DNA from: Mimachlamys varia
Lineage: Eukaryota; Mollusca; Bivalvia; Pectinida; Pectinidae
Direction: 5' to 3'
NCBI GenBank assembly: GCA_947623455.1
Contig: OX392532.1
Span: 46,379,058-46,443,057, forward strand
DNA: 64,000 bases
Shown in pieces: positions 1 to 14,100 of the stretch. The stretch's first letter is position 1, and each line of letters begins with the position of its first letter. The notes beneath the pieces are model-generated. The model was not told where the DNA came from and did not search any database. It saw only the letters and a program-made list of their open reading frames with translations. The translations under genes and the position numbers were made by a program.

Positions 1-530
1 CAGCTTGTTATATGTATGTACAGCTTGTTATATTTTTGTACAGCTTGTTATATGTATGTACAGATTCTTATATCTATGTACAGCTTCTTATATGTATGTA
101 CAGATTGTTATATTTATGTACAGCTTGTTATATGTATGTACAGCTTGTTATATGTATGTACAGCTTGTTATGTTTATGTACAGCTTGTTATATTTATGTA
201 CAGCTTGTTATATTTATGTACAGATTGTTATATCTATGTACAGATTGTTATATTTATGTACAGATAGTTATATGTATGTACAGTTTGTTATATTTATGTA
301 CAGCTTGTTATATGTATGTACAGCTTGTTATATGTATGTACAGCTTGTTATATTTATGTACAGATTGTTATATGTATGTACAGCTTGTTATATTTTTGTA
401 CAGCTTGTTATATGTATGTACAGCTTGTTATATTTATGTACAGCTTGTTATATCTATGTACAGCTTGTTATATCTATGTACAGATTGTTATATTTATGTA
501 CAGATTGTCATATTTATGTACAGCTTGTTA
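1..530. repeat. 20-bp minisatellite, left part (open at window start)
   Basis: About 26 units of cagcttgttatatgtatgta with substitutions at a few fixed positions (cagctt/cagatt, tatgta/tttatg/tctatg). It lies in the TBCCD1 intron upstream of exon w1 and continues after a 4.1-kb insertion at 4631-5000. Its stop-poor frames create several spurious ORFs. Confidence 0.97.
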
Positions 531-3500
531 GGTCATCTGACCCGAAGGGTCAAGATGACCTATTGCCATCATGCTTCGTCCGTCGTCGTGCGCCGTCCGC
601 CGTCCACCGTCCGTAAACTTTTCCTTTAACAATCTTCTTCTTAGTAACCAAAAGGCTCTAGGTGCTGATATTTGGCCAGTAGGCACCTGGGATTGAGTGC
701 TACAAAGTTTCCTCATTTCAATGACCTTGACCTGTTTTTAAGGTCACAGGGGTCAAATATGTAAAAACCTTTAACAATCTTCTTCTCAGTAACCAAAAGG
801 TCTAGGGTAATGATATTTGGCCAGTAGGCACCTGGGATAGAGTGCTACAAAGTTTCCTCATATCGATGACCTTGACTAACTTTCAAGGTCACAGGGGCCA
901 AAAAGGTCAAAATCTTTGAACGACTTCTTCTGAATAACCAAAAGGCCCAGAGACCTAATATTGGGCCTGTGGCATGCTGGGATAAAGGGCTACCAAGTTT
1001 GTTCAAACAAATGACCTTGACCTTCATTCAAGGTCACAGGGGCCAAAAAGGTCAAAATCTTTGAACGACTTCTTTTGAATAACCAAAAGGCCCAGAGACC
1101 TGATATTGGGCCTGTGGCATGCTGGGATAAAGGGTTACCAAGTTTGTTCAAACAAATGACCTTGACCTTCATTCAAGGTCACAGGGGCCGAAAAGGTCAA
1201 AATCTTTGTAAACAACTTCTTCTGAATAACCAAAAGGCCCAGAGACCTGATATTGGTCCTGTGTTATGCTGAGATAAAGGGCTACCAAGTTTGTTCAAAG
1301 AAATGACCTTGACCTTCATTCAAGGTCACAGGGGACAAAACGGTCATAATTTTTAAACGACTTCTTCTGAATAACCAAAAGGCCCAGAGACCTAATATTG
1401 GGCCTGTGGCATGCTGGGATAAAGGGCTACCAAGTTTGTTCAAACAAATGACCTTGACCTTCATTCAAGGTCACAGGGGCCAAAAAGGTCAAAATCTTTG
1501 AACGACTTCTTCTGATTAACCAAAAGGCCCAGAGACCTAATATTGGGCCTGTGGCATGCTGGGATAAAGGGCTACCAAGTTTGTTCAAACAAATGACCCT
1601 GACATTCATTCAAGGTCACAGAGGCCAAAAAGGTCAAAATCTTTGAACGACTTCTTTTGAATAACCAAAAGGCCCAGAGACCTGATATTGGGCCTGTGGC
1701 ATGCTGGGATAAAGGGTTACCAAGTTTGTTTAAAGAAATGACCTTGACCTTCATTCAAGGTCACAGGGGCCGAAAAGGTCAAAATCTTTTTAAACAACTT
1801 CTTCTGAATAACCAAAAGGCCCAGAGACCTGATATTGGTCCTGTGTTATGCTGAGATAAAGGGCTACCAAGTTTGTTCAAAGAAATGACCTTGACCTTCA
1901 TTCAAGGTCACAGGGGATAAAACGGTCATAATTTTTAAACGACTTCTTCTGAATAACCAAAAGGCACAGAGACCTAATATTGGGCCTGTGGCATGCTGGG
2001 ATAAAGGGCTACCAAGTTTTTTCAAAGAAATGACCTTGACTTTCATTCAAGGTCACAGGGGCCAAAACGGTCATAATCTTTAAACAACTTCTTCTGAATA
2101 ACCAAAAGGCCCAGATACCTAATATTGGGCCTGTGGCATGCTGGGATAAAGGGCTACCAAGTTTGTTCAAAGAAATGACCTTGACTTTCATTCAAGGTCA
2201 CAGGGGCCAAAACGGTCATAATCTTTAAACGACTTCTTCTGAATAACCAAAAGGCCCAGAGACCTGATATTGGGCCTGTGGCATGCTGGGATAAAGGGCT
2301 ACCAAGTTTGTTCAAAGAAATGATCTTGACTTTCATTCAAGGTCACAGGGACCAAAACGGTCATAATCTTTAAACAACTTCTTCTGAATAACCAAAAGGC
2401 CCAGAGACCTGATATTGGGCCTGTGGCATGCTGGGATAAAGGGCTACCAAGTTTGTTCAAACAAATGACCTTGACCTTCATTCAAGGTCACAGGGGCCAA
2501 AAAGGTCAAAATCTTTTTAAACAACTTCTTCTGAATAACCAAAAGGCCCAGAGACCTGATATTGGTCCTGTGTTATGCTGGGATAAAGGGCTACCAAGTT
2601 TGTTCAAAGAAATGACCTTGACCTTCATTCAAGGTCACAGGGGACAAAACGGTCATAATTTTTAAACGACTTCTTCTGAATAACCAAAAGGCCCAGAGAC
2701 CTAATATTGGGCCTGTGGCATGCTGGGATAAAGGGCTACCAAGTTTGTTCAAACAAATGACCTTGACCTTCATTCAAGGTCACAGGGGCCAAAAAGGTCA
2801 AAATCTTTGAACGACTTCTTCTGATTAACCAAAAGGCCCAGAGACCTAATATTGGGCCTGTGGCATGCTGGGATAAAGGGCTACCAAGTTTGTTCAAACA
2901 AATGACCCTGACATTCATTCAAGGTCACAGAGGCCAAAAAGGTCAAAATCTTTGAACGACTTCTTTTGAATAACCAAAAGGCCCAGAGACCTGATATTGG
3001 GCCTGTGGCATGCTGGGATAAAGGGTTACCAAGTTTGTTTAAAGAAATGACCTTGACCTTCATTCAAGGTCACAGGGGCCGAAAAGGTCAAAATCTTTTT
3101 AAACAACTTCTTCTGAATAACCAAAAGGCCCGGAGACCTGATATTGGTCCTGTGTTATGCTGAGATAAAGGGCTACCAAGTTTGTTCAAAGAAATGACCT
3201 TGACCTTCATTCAAGGTCACAGGGGATAAAACGGTCATAATTTTTAAACGACTTCTTCTGAATAACCAAAAGGCACAGAGACCTAATATTGGGCCTGTGG
3301 CATGCTGGGATAAAGGGCTACCAAGTTTTTTCAAAGAAATGACCTTGACTTTCATTCAAGGTCACAGGGGCCAAAACGGTCATAATCTTTAAACAACTTC
3401 TTCTGAATAACCAAAAGGCCCAGATACCTAATATTGGGCCTGTGGCATGCTGGGATAAAGGGCTACCAAGTTTGTTCAAAGAAATGACCTTGACTTTCAT

Positions 3501-4630
3501 TCAAGGTCACAGGGGCCAAAACGGTCATAATCTTTAAACGACTTCTTCTGAATAACCAAAAGGCCCAGAGACCTGATATTGGGCCTGTGGCATGCTGGGA
3601 TAAAGGGCTACCAAGTTTGTTCAAAGAAATGATCTTGACTTTCATTCAAGGTCACAGGGACCAAAACGGTCATAATCTTTAAACAACTTCTTCTGAATAA
3701 CCAAAAGGCCCAGAGACCTGATATTGGGCCTGTGGCATGCTGGGATAAAGGGCTACCAAGTTTGTTCAAACAAATGACCTTGACCTTCATTCAAGGTCAC
3801 AGGGGCCAAAAAGGTCAAAATCTTTTTAAACAACTTCTTTTGAATAACCAAAAGGCCCAGAGACCTGATATTGGTCCTGTGTTATGCTGGGATAAAGGGC
3901 TACCAAGTTTGTTCAAAGAAATGACCTTGACCTTCATTCAAGGTCACAGAGGCCAAAACGGTCATAATTTTTAAACAACTTCTTCTGAATAACTAAAAGG
4001 CTCAGAGACCTGATATTAGGCCTGTGGCATGCTGGGATAAAGGTCTACCAAGTTTGTTCAAATAAATGACCTTGAACTTCATTCAAGGTCACAGGGGCCA
4101 AAAGGGTCAAAATCTTTAAAACAACTTTTTCTGAATAACCAAAAGGCACAGAGATGTGATATTGGGCTTGTGGCATGCTGGGATAAAGGTGTGTCAAGTT
4201 TGTTTAAAGAAATGACCCTGACATTCATTCAAGGTCACAGGGGCCAAAAGGGTTTGTTGTCAAGTTTACTCACTAGGAATAAGCTGAAACTTGCCAGAAA
4301 TGATTCTGAGATGATGCTGATTAAGTGTTGTTATTTTTAGGTTTGTTCAAAATTCAAGATGGCCACCACAGCCGCCATTTTGAATACACATTTTAAACTT
4401 CTCAAGTTCTACCAGTGGAATTGAGCTGAAACTTGCCAGAAATGATATCCTGAGATGGTCCCAACAAAGTGTTGTTATTTTTCAAGCCCCTCAGAAATCC
4501 AAGAAGGCCACTATCTTGAACTTGGCAATCTATACAGGCATATTATAACTTGATTTAATGACTACACATATTTTCATAGTGATTTTACAATTGGTAGTCA
4601 GATGACCGTTAAGGCCCGTTGGGCCTCTTG
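531..4630. mobile_element. Pearl/Helentron-like non-autonomous element with 145-bp repeat core
   Basis: It interrupts the 20-bp array exactly: array phase resumes at 4631. The left end carries GGTCATCTGAC followed by a small palindrome; the right end carries the inverse GTCAGATGACC (4597-4607), then the hairpin GGCCCGTTGGGCC and TCTTG. Subterminal inverted repeats, a 3' hairpin and a tandem core are typical of bivalve pearl/Helentron-derived elements; the class assignment is inference. No coding capacity seen. 4260-4560 is a non-repetitive tail with two diverged copies of an AAACTTGCCAGAAATGAT segment. Confidence 0.7.
640..4250. repeat. ~145-bp tandem repeat core with 1309-bp higher-order copy
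   Basis: About 24 units, each with CAAGGTCACAGGGGCCAAAA, an ACGACTTCTTCTGAATAACC block and GGCATGCTGGGATAAAGGGC. The first two units (640-880) are more diverged. The stretch from about 1270 to 2590 recurs almost unchanged from about 2579 to 3899, an offset of 1309 bases or nine units. The 60-residue minus-strand ORFs here are repeat artefacts. Confidence 0.92.
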
Positions 4631-5000
4631 TTATGTTTATGTACAAATTGTTATATTTATGTACAGCTTGTTATATGTATGTACAGCTTGTTATATTTAT
4701 GTACAGCTTGTTATATGTATGTACAGCTTGTTATATTTATGTACAGCTTGTTATATCTATGTACAGCTTGTTATATCTATGTACAGATTGTTATATCTAT
4801 GTACAGATTGTTATATTTATGTACAGATAGTTATATCTATGTACAGCTTGTTATATTTATGTACAGATAGTTATATTTATGTACAGATTGTTATATTTAT
4901 GTACAGATTGTTATATTTATGTACAGATTGTCATATTTATGTACAGCTTGTTATATTTATGTACAGATTGTTATATTTATGTACAGCTTGTGATGTAGCT
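4631..5000. repeat. 20-bp minisatellite, right part
   Basis: About 18 units of the same 20-bp repeat as 1-530, ending in a short degenerate run (tgtgatgtagc twice) about 30 bases before the exon w1 acceptor. Each unit ends in tatgtacag, resembling the acceptor tttacag, so the array may have grown out of the 3' splice region. Confidence 0.95.
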
Positions 5001-5033
5001 TGTGATGTAGCCTGTTGTTTTTGTTGTTTACAG

Positions 5034-5152
5034 ACAGACTGCGGTCATCGGTGAACGTGTCAACCCTTCGCTTTGTTCTGTACCTCTACATACAACAGAT
5101 CTACAAGGTGTCACTCAAGGCCTCGCTTGTGTCAGGGGAGGAGTATCCTTCT
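5034..5152 (+). CDS. TBCCD1: TBCCD1 exon w1 (first exon in window)
   Basis: The acceptor is tttgttgtttacag, ending at 5033. The exon opens with two bases of a split codon, then reads RLRSSVNVSTLRFVLYLYIQ from 5036 and continues to EEYPS. It matches the TBCCD1 segment preceding the GEEWPSP region of the vertebrate protein. The donor at 5153 (CT|gtatat) is weak; it was chosen because it leaves phase 0, which joins correctly to the next exon. Use of GT at 5143 would break the frame. A 20-bp minisatellite ends about 40 bases before the acceptor. Confidence 0.85.
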
Positions 5153-8100
5153 GTATATTATACAACCATATAAGTCTGTATACTTTGGGGTTTTTGTATG
5201 ATGTAGAACGTAATTAGTCTGTATACTTTGGGGTTTCTGTTTGATGTAGAATGTAATCAGTCTGTTTACTTTGGGGTTTCTGTTTGATGTAGAACGTAAT
5301 AAGTCTGTATACTTTGGTTTCTGTTTGATGTAGAATGTAATAAGTCTGTATACTTTGGTTTCTGTTTGATGTAGAGCGTAATAAGTCTGTATACTTTGAG
5401 GTTTCTGTATGATGTAGAATGTAATAAGTCTGTATACTTTGGTTTCTGTATGATGTAGAACTTAGTAAGTCTGTATACTTTGGTTTCTGTATGATGTAGA
5501 ATGTAATAAGTCTGTATACTTTGGGATTTCTTTATGTTGTAGAACGTAATAAGTCTGTATACTTTGGGGTTTCTGTATGTTGTAGAACGTAATAAGTCTG
5601 TATACTTTGGGGTTTCTGTATGTTGTAGAACGTAATTAGTCTGTATACTTTGGGGTTTCTATATGATATAGAACGTAATAAGTCTGTATACTTTGGGGTT
5701 TCTGTATGTTGTAGAACGTAATAAGTCTGTATACTTTGGGGTTTCTATATGATATAGAACGTAATAAGTCTGTATACTTTGGGGTTTCTTTATGTTGTAG
5801 AACGTAATAAGTCTGTATACTTTGGGGTTTCTGTATGTTGTAGAACGTAATAAGTCTGTATACTTTGGGGTTTCTGTATGTTGTAGAACGTAATAAGTCT
5901 GTATACTTTGGGGTTTCTGTATGTTGTAGAACGTAATAAGTCTGTATACTTTGGGGTTTCTGTATGTTGTAGAATGTAATAAGTCTGTATACTTTGGGGT
6001 TTCTGTTTGATGTAGAATGTAATAAGTCTGTATACTTTGGTTTCTGTATGATGTAGAATGTAATAAGTCTGTATACTTTGGGGTTTCTGTTTGATGTAGA
6101 ACGTAATAAGTCTGTTTACTTTGGGGTTTCTATATGATATAGAATGTAATAAGTCTGTATACTTTGGGGTTTCTGTATGATGTAGAACGTAATTAGTCTG
6201 TATACTTTGGGGTTTCTGTTTGATGTAGAATGTAATCAGTCTGTATACTTTGGGGTTTCTGTTTGATGTAGAACGTAATAAGTCTGTATACTTTGGGGTT
6301 TCTGTATGATGTAGAATGTAATAAGTCTGTATACTTTGGTTTCTGTTTGATGTAGAACGTAATAAGTCTGTATACTTTGGTTTCTGTTTGATGTAGAACG
6401 TAATAAGTCTGTATACTTTGGTTTCTGTTTGATGTAGAATGTAATAAGTCTGTATACTTTGGTTTCTGTTTGATGTAGAATGTAATAAGTCTGTATACTT
6501 TGGTTTCTGTTTGATGTAGAACGTAATAAGTCTGTATACTTTGGGGTTTCTGTATGATATAGAACGTAATAAGTCTGTATACTTTGGTTTCTGTATGATG
6601 TAGAACGTAATCAGTCTGTATACTTTGGGGTTTCTGTTTGATGTAGAACGTAATAAGTCTGTATACTTTGGGGTTTCTGTTTGATGTAGAACGTAATAAG
6701 TCTGTATACTTTGGTTTCTGTTTGATGTAGAACGTAATAAGTCTGTATACTTTGGGGTTTCTGTTTGATGTAGAACGTAATAAGTCTGTATACTTTGGGG
6801 TTTCTGTATGATGTAGAACGTAATAAGTCTGTATACTTTGGTTTCTGTTTGATGTAGAACGTAATAAGTCTGTATACTTTGGGGTTTCTGTATGATGTAG
6901 AACGTAATAAGTCTGTATACTTTGGTTTCTGTATTATGTAGAACGTAATAAGTCTGTATACTTTGGTTTCTGTTTGATGTAGAACATAATAAGTCTGTAA
7001 ACTTTGGGGTTTCTTTATGATGTAGAACGTAATAAGTCTGTATACTTTGGTTTCTGTATGATGTAGAACGTAATAAGTCTGTATACTTTGGGGTTTCTGT
7101 ATGTTGTAGAACGTAATAAGTCTGTATACTTTGGGGTTTCTGTTTGATGTAGAACGTAATAAGTCTGTATACTTTGGGGTATCTGTATGTTGTAGAATGT
7201 AATAAGTCTGTATACTTTGGGGTTTCTGTATGATATAGAACGTAATAAGTCTGTATACTTTTGGGTTTCTGTATGATGTAGAACATAATAAGTCTGTATA
7301 CTTTGGGGTTTCTGTATGATGTAGAATGTAATAAGTCTGTATACTTTGGTTTCTGTTTGATGTAGAACGTAATAAGTCTGTATACTTTGGTTTCTGTTTG
7401 ATGTAGAATGTAATAAGTCTGTATACTTTGGTTTCTGTTTGATGTAGAACGTAATAAGTCTGTATACTTTGGTTTCTGTTTGATGTAGAATGTAATAAGT
7501 CTGTATACTTTGGTTTCTGTTCGATGTAGAACGTAATAAGTCTGTATACTTTGGTTTCTGTTTGATGTAGAATGTAATAAGTCTGTATACTTTGGTTTCT
7601 GTTTGATGTAGAACGTAATAAGTCTGTATACTTTGGGGTTTCTGTATGATATAGAACGTAATAAGTCTGTATACTTTGGTTTCTGTATGATGTAGAACGT
7701 AATAAGTCTGTATACTTTGGGGTTTCTTTATGATATAGAACGTAATAAGTCTGTATACTTTGGGGTTTCTGTATGTTGTAGAACGTAATAAGTCTGTATA
7801 CTTTGGGGTTTCTGTTTGATGTAGAACGTAATAAGTCTGTATACTTTGGGGTTTCTGTATGATGTAGAACGTAATAAGTCTGTATACTTTGGGGTTTCTG
7901 TATGATGTAGAACGTAATAAGTCTGTATACTTTTGGGTTTCTGTATGATGTAGAACGTAATCAGTCTGTATACTTTGGGGTTTCTGTATGATGTAGAACA
8001 TAATAAGTCTGTGTACTTTGGGGTTTCTGTATGATGTAGAACTTAATAAGTCTGTATACTTTGGTTTCTGTTTGATGTAGAATGTAATAAGTCTGGATAC

Positions 8101-11100
8101 TTTGGTTTCTGTATTATGTAGAATGTAATAAGTCTGTATACTTTGGTTTCTGTATGATATAGAACGTAATAAGTCTGTATACTTTGGTTTCTGTATGATG
8201 TAGAACGTAATAAGTCTGTGTACTTTGGGGTTTCTATATGATATAGAACGTAATAAGTCTGTATACTTTGGGGTTTCTGTTTGATGTAGAACGTAATAAG
8301 TCTGTATACTTTGGGGTTTCTGTTTGATATAGAACGTAATAAGTCTGTATACTTTGGGGTTTCTGTATGTTGTAGAACGTAATAAGTCTGTTTACTTTGG
8401 GGTTTCTGTATGATGTAGAATGTAATAAGTCTGTATACTTTGGGGTTTCTGTTTGATGTAAAGCCTAATAAGTCTGTATACTTTGGTTTCTGTATGATGT
8501 AGAACTTAGTAAGTCTGTATACTTTGGTTTCTGTATGATGTAGAACGTAATAAGTCTGTATACTTTGGGGTTTCTTTATGTTGTAGAACGTAATAAGTCT
8601 GTATACTTTGGGGTTTCTTTATGTTGTAGAACGTAATAAGTCTGTATACTTTGGGGTTTCTGTATGATGTAGAGCATGATAAGTGTATATACTTTGGTTT
8701 CTGTTTGATGTAGAATGTAATAAGTCTGTATACTTTGGGGTTTCTGTATGATGTAGAGCATGATAAGTGTATATACTTTGGTTTCTGTATGATATAGAAT
8801 GTAATAAGTCTGTATACTTTGGGGTATCTGTATGTTGTAGAATGTAATAAGTCTGTATACTTTGGGGTTTCTGTTTGATGTAGAACGTAATAAGTCTGTA
8901 TACTTTGGTTTCTGTTTGATGTAGAACGTAATAAGTCTGTATACTTTGGTTTCTGTTTGGTGTAGAACGTAATAAGTCTGTATAATTTGGGGTTTCTGTT
9001 TGATGTAGAACGTAATAAGTCTGGATACTTTGTGGTTTCTGTATGATGTAGAACATAATAAGTTTGTATACTTTGGTTTCTGTATACTTTAGAACCTTAT
9101 TGGAATATGAGCCTTACTTCATTTAAGGATGTGATTCCTCTGGGGTGAGGTGAGCTGGGCCAAATAATCTAAATAGTGGTTATTGTTAAAATACCTTTAG
9201 TTCCATAAAGGAAGGATCTAAATAGTGGTTATTGTTAAAATACCTTCAGTTCCATAAAGGAAGGATCTAAACATAGACCTTATAATTGTAGGGTGTTGTC
9301 AAGAGACAGAGCCAATTATTTACCACTCAAACTTGAGTCAGTCATACAGGAGAGTAACACAGGCCTTCTGAATCCTTTGTTATTCCATTACAAAGAACAA
9401 ATGTTCCCATTGTTGATGAGGTGAGTGTTGCTAGGCAACATTATCAGCTCGAGGGTACAGTAATAGCCCTTTCCTTAACACAGCAAGATGGCCAACAGTG
9501 CGTTCCAGTTCTCCGGACCTGGACGGGACAGGAAGGACAACTCCACGAGGAAATAAGGCTAGTATCACCGTAATCTCCTACCGAGCTTCTCAAACATGCT
9601 GGTATTGCTCTAAACTATGGAAGTTATTAGGCCACCTATCATCAGATGGTGGACTATACAAATCACACTCTAATGGGAGTTATTAGACCACCTATCATCA
9701 GATGGTGGACTATACAAATCACACTCTAATGGAAGTTATTAGACCACCTATCATCAGATGGTGTACTATACAAATCACACTCTAATGGAAGTTATTAGAC
9801 CACCTATCATCAGATGGTGGGCTATACAAATCACACTCTAATGGAGGTTATTAGGCCACCTATCATCAGATGGTGGACTATACAAATCACACTCTACTGG
9901 AAGTTATTAGACCACCTATCATCAGATGATGGACTATACAAATCACACTCTAATGGAGGTTATTAGGCCACCTATCATCAGATGATGGACTATACAAATC
10001 ACACTCTAATGGAAGTTATTAGTCCACCTATCATCAGATGGTGGACTATACAAATCACACTCTAATGGAGGTTATTAGGCCACCTATCATCAGATGGTGG
10101 ACTATACAAATCACACTCTAATGGAAGTTATTAGACCACCTATCATCAGATGGTGGGCTATACAAATCACACTCTAATGGAAGTTATTAGACCACCTATC
10201 ATCAGATGGTGGACTATACAAATCACACTCTAATGGAAGTTATTAGACCACCTATCATCAGATGGTGGACTATACAAATCACACTCTAATGGAGGTTATT
10301 AGACCACCTATCATCAGATGGTGGACTATACAAATCATACTCTAATGGAAGTTATTAGACCATCAATCATCAGATGATGGACTATACAAATCACACTCTA
10401 ATGGAGGTTATTAGACCACCTATCATCAGATGGTGGACTATACAAATCATACTCTAATGGAAGTTATTAGACCATCAATCATCAGATGGTGGACTATACA
10501 AATCACACTCTAATGGAAGTTATTAGACCACCTATCATCAGATGGTGGACTATACAAATCACACTCTAATGGAAGTTATTAGGCCACCTATCATCAGATG
10601 GTGGACTATACAAATCACACTCTAATGGAAGTTATTAGGCCACCTATCATCAGATGGTGGACTATACAAATCACACTCTAATGGAAGTTATTAGACCACC
10701 TATCATCAGATGGTGGACTATACAAATCACACTCTAATGGAAGTTATTAGACCATCAATCATCAGATGGTGGACTATACAAATCACACTCTAATGGAAGT
10801 TATTAGGCCATCTATCATCAGATGGTGGACTATACAAATCACACTCTAATGGAAGTTATTAGACTACCTATCATCAGATGGTGGACTATACAAATCACAC
10901 TCTAATGGAAGTTATTAGACCACCTATCATCAGATGGTGGACTATACAAATCACACTCTAATGGAAGTTATTAGTCCACCTATCATCAGATGGTGGACTA
11001 TACAAATCACACTCTAATGGAAGTTATTAGGCCACCTATCATCAGATGGTGGACTATACAAATCACACTCTAATGGAAGTTATTAGACCACCTATCATCA

Positions 11101-14100
11101 GATGGTGGACTATACAAATCACACTCTAATGGAGGTTATTAGGCCACCTATCATCAGATGGTGGACTATACAAATCACACTCTAATGGAAGTTATTAGGC
11201 CACCTATCATCAGATGGTGGACTATACAAATCACACTCTAATGGAGGTTATTAGGCCACCTATCATCAGATGGTGGACTATACAAATCACACTCTAATGG
11301 AAGTTATTAGGCCACCTATCATCAGATGGTGGACTATACAAATCACACTCTAATGGAAGTTATTAGACCACCTATCATCAGATGGTGGACTATACAAATC
11401 ACACTCTAATGGAAGTTATTAGACCATCAATCATCAGATGGTGGACTATACAAATCACACTCTAATGGAAGTTATTAGACCACCTATCATCAGATGGTGG
11501 ACTATACAAATCATACTCTAATGGAAGTTATTAGACCATCAATCATCAGATGGTGGACTATACAAATCACACTCTAATGGAAGTTATTAGGCCACCTATC
11601 ATCAGATGGTGGACTATACAAATCACACTCTAATGGAAGTTATTAGACTACCTATCATCAGATGGTGGACTATACAAATCACACTCTAATGGAAGTTATT
11701 AGACCACCTATCATCAGATGGTGGACTATACAAATCACACTCTAATGGAAGTTATTAGTCCACCTATCATCAGATGGTGGACTATACAAATCACACTCTA
11801 ATGGAAGTTATTAGGCCACCTATCATCAGATGGTGGACTATACAAATCACACTCTAATGGAAGTTATTAGACCACCTATCATCAGATGGTGGACTATACA
11901 AATCACACTCTAATGGAGGTTATTAGGCCACCTATCATCAGATGGTGGACTATACAAATCACACTCTAATGGAAGTTATTAGGCCAGCTATCATCAGATG
12001 GTGGACTATACAAATCACACTCTAATGGAGGTTATTAGGCCACCTATCATCAGATGGTGGACTATACAAATCACACTCTAATGGAAGTTATTAGTCCACC
12101 TATCATCAGATGATGGACTATACAAATCACACCTTAATGGAAGTTATTAGGCCACCTATCATCAGATGGTGGACTATACAAATCACACTCTAATGGAAAT
12201 CACACTCTTATGGAAGTTATTAGACCACCTATCATCAGATGGTGGACTATACAAATCACACTCTAATGGAAGTTATTAGGCCACCTATCATCAGATGGTG
12301 GACTATACAAATCACACTCTAATGGAAGTTATTAGACCACCAATCATCAGATGGTGGACTATACAAATCACACTCTAATGGAAGTTATTAGACCATCAAT
12401 CATCAGATGGTGGACTATCCAAATCACACTCTAATGGAAGTTATTAGACCACCTATCATCAGATGGTGGACTATACAAATCATACTCTAATGGAAGTTAT
12501 TAGACCATCAATCATCAGATGGTGGACTATACAAATCACACTCTAATGGAAGTTATTAGACCACCTATCATCAGATGGTGGACTATACAAATCACACTCT
12601 AATGGAAGTTATTAGTCCACCTATCATCAGATGGTGGACTATACAAATCACACTCTAATGGAAGTTATTAGGCCACCTATCATCAGATGGTGGACTATAC
12701 AAATCACACTCTAATGGAAGTTATTAGGCCACCTATCATCAGATGGTGGACTATACAAATCACACTCTAATGGAAATCACACTCTTATGGAAGTTATTAG
12801 GCCACCTATCATCAGATGGTGGACTATACAAATCACACTCTAATGGAAGTTACTAGACCACCTATCATCAGATGGTGGACTATACAAATCAAACTCTAAT
12901 GGAAGTTCTTAGGCCACCTATCATCAGATGGTGGACTATACAAATCACACTCTAATGGAAGTTACTAGACCACCTATCATCAGATGGTGGACTATACAAA
13001 TCAAACTCTAATGGAAGTTATTAGGCCACCTATCATCAGATGGTGGACTATACAAATCACACTCTAATGGAAGTTATTAGACCACCTATCATCAGATGAT
13101 GGACTATACAAATCACACTCTAATGGAGGTTATAAGGCCACCTATCATCAGATGGTGGACTATACAAATCACACTCTAATGGAAGTTATTAGTCCACCTA
13201 TCATCAGATGATGGACTATACAAATCACACTCTAATGGAGGTTATTAGGCCACCTATCATCAGATGATGGACTATACAAATCACACTCTAATGGAAGTTA
13301 TTAGGCCACCTATCATCAGATGGTGGACTATACAAATCACACTCTAATGGAAGTTATTAGGCCACCTATCATCAGATGGTGGACTATACAAATCACACTC
13401 TAATGGAAGTTATTAGTCCACCTATCATCAGATGGTGGGCTATACAAATCACACTCTAATGGAAGTTATTAGGCCACCTATCATCAGATGGTGGACTATA
13501 CAAATCACACTCTAATGGAAGTTATTAGGCCACCTATCATCAGATGGTGGACTATACAAATCACACTCTAATGGAGGTTATTAGACCACCTATCATCAGA
13601 TGGTGGACTATACAAATCACACTCTAATGGAAGTTATTAGACTACCTATCATCAGATGGTGGACTATACAAATCACACTCTAATGGAGGTTATAAGGCCA
13701 CCTATCATCAGATGGTGGACTATACAAATCACACTCTAATGGAGGTTATTACGCCATCTATCATCAGATGGTGGACTATACAAATCACACTCTAATGGAA
13801 GTTATTAGGCCATCTATCATCAGATGGTGGACTATAGAAATCACACTCTAATGGAAGTTATTAGGCCACCTATCATCAGATGGTGGACTATACAAATCAC
13901 ACTCTAATGGAGGTTATTAGGCCACCTATCATCAGATGGTGGACTATACAAATCACACTCTAATGGAAGTTATTAGGCCATCTATCATCAGATGGTGGAC
14001 TATACAAATCACACTCTAATGGAGGTTATTACGCCACCTATCATCAGATGGTGGACTATACAAATCACACTCTAATGGAAGTTATTAGGCCATCTATCAT

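Noticed and set aside
845..3974. Series of 60- to 80-residue ORFs on both strands
   Set aside because: Each is one 145-bp repeat unit read through; the same peptide recurs with unit spacing and has no conserved domain.
5790..8001. Minus-strand ORFs of 498 and 328 codons
   Set aside because: Product of the 41/43-bp intron 1 array, whose minus frames all lack stops.
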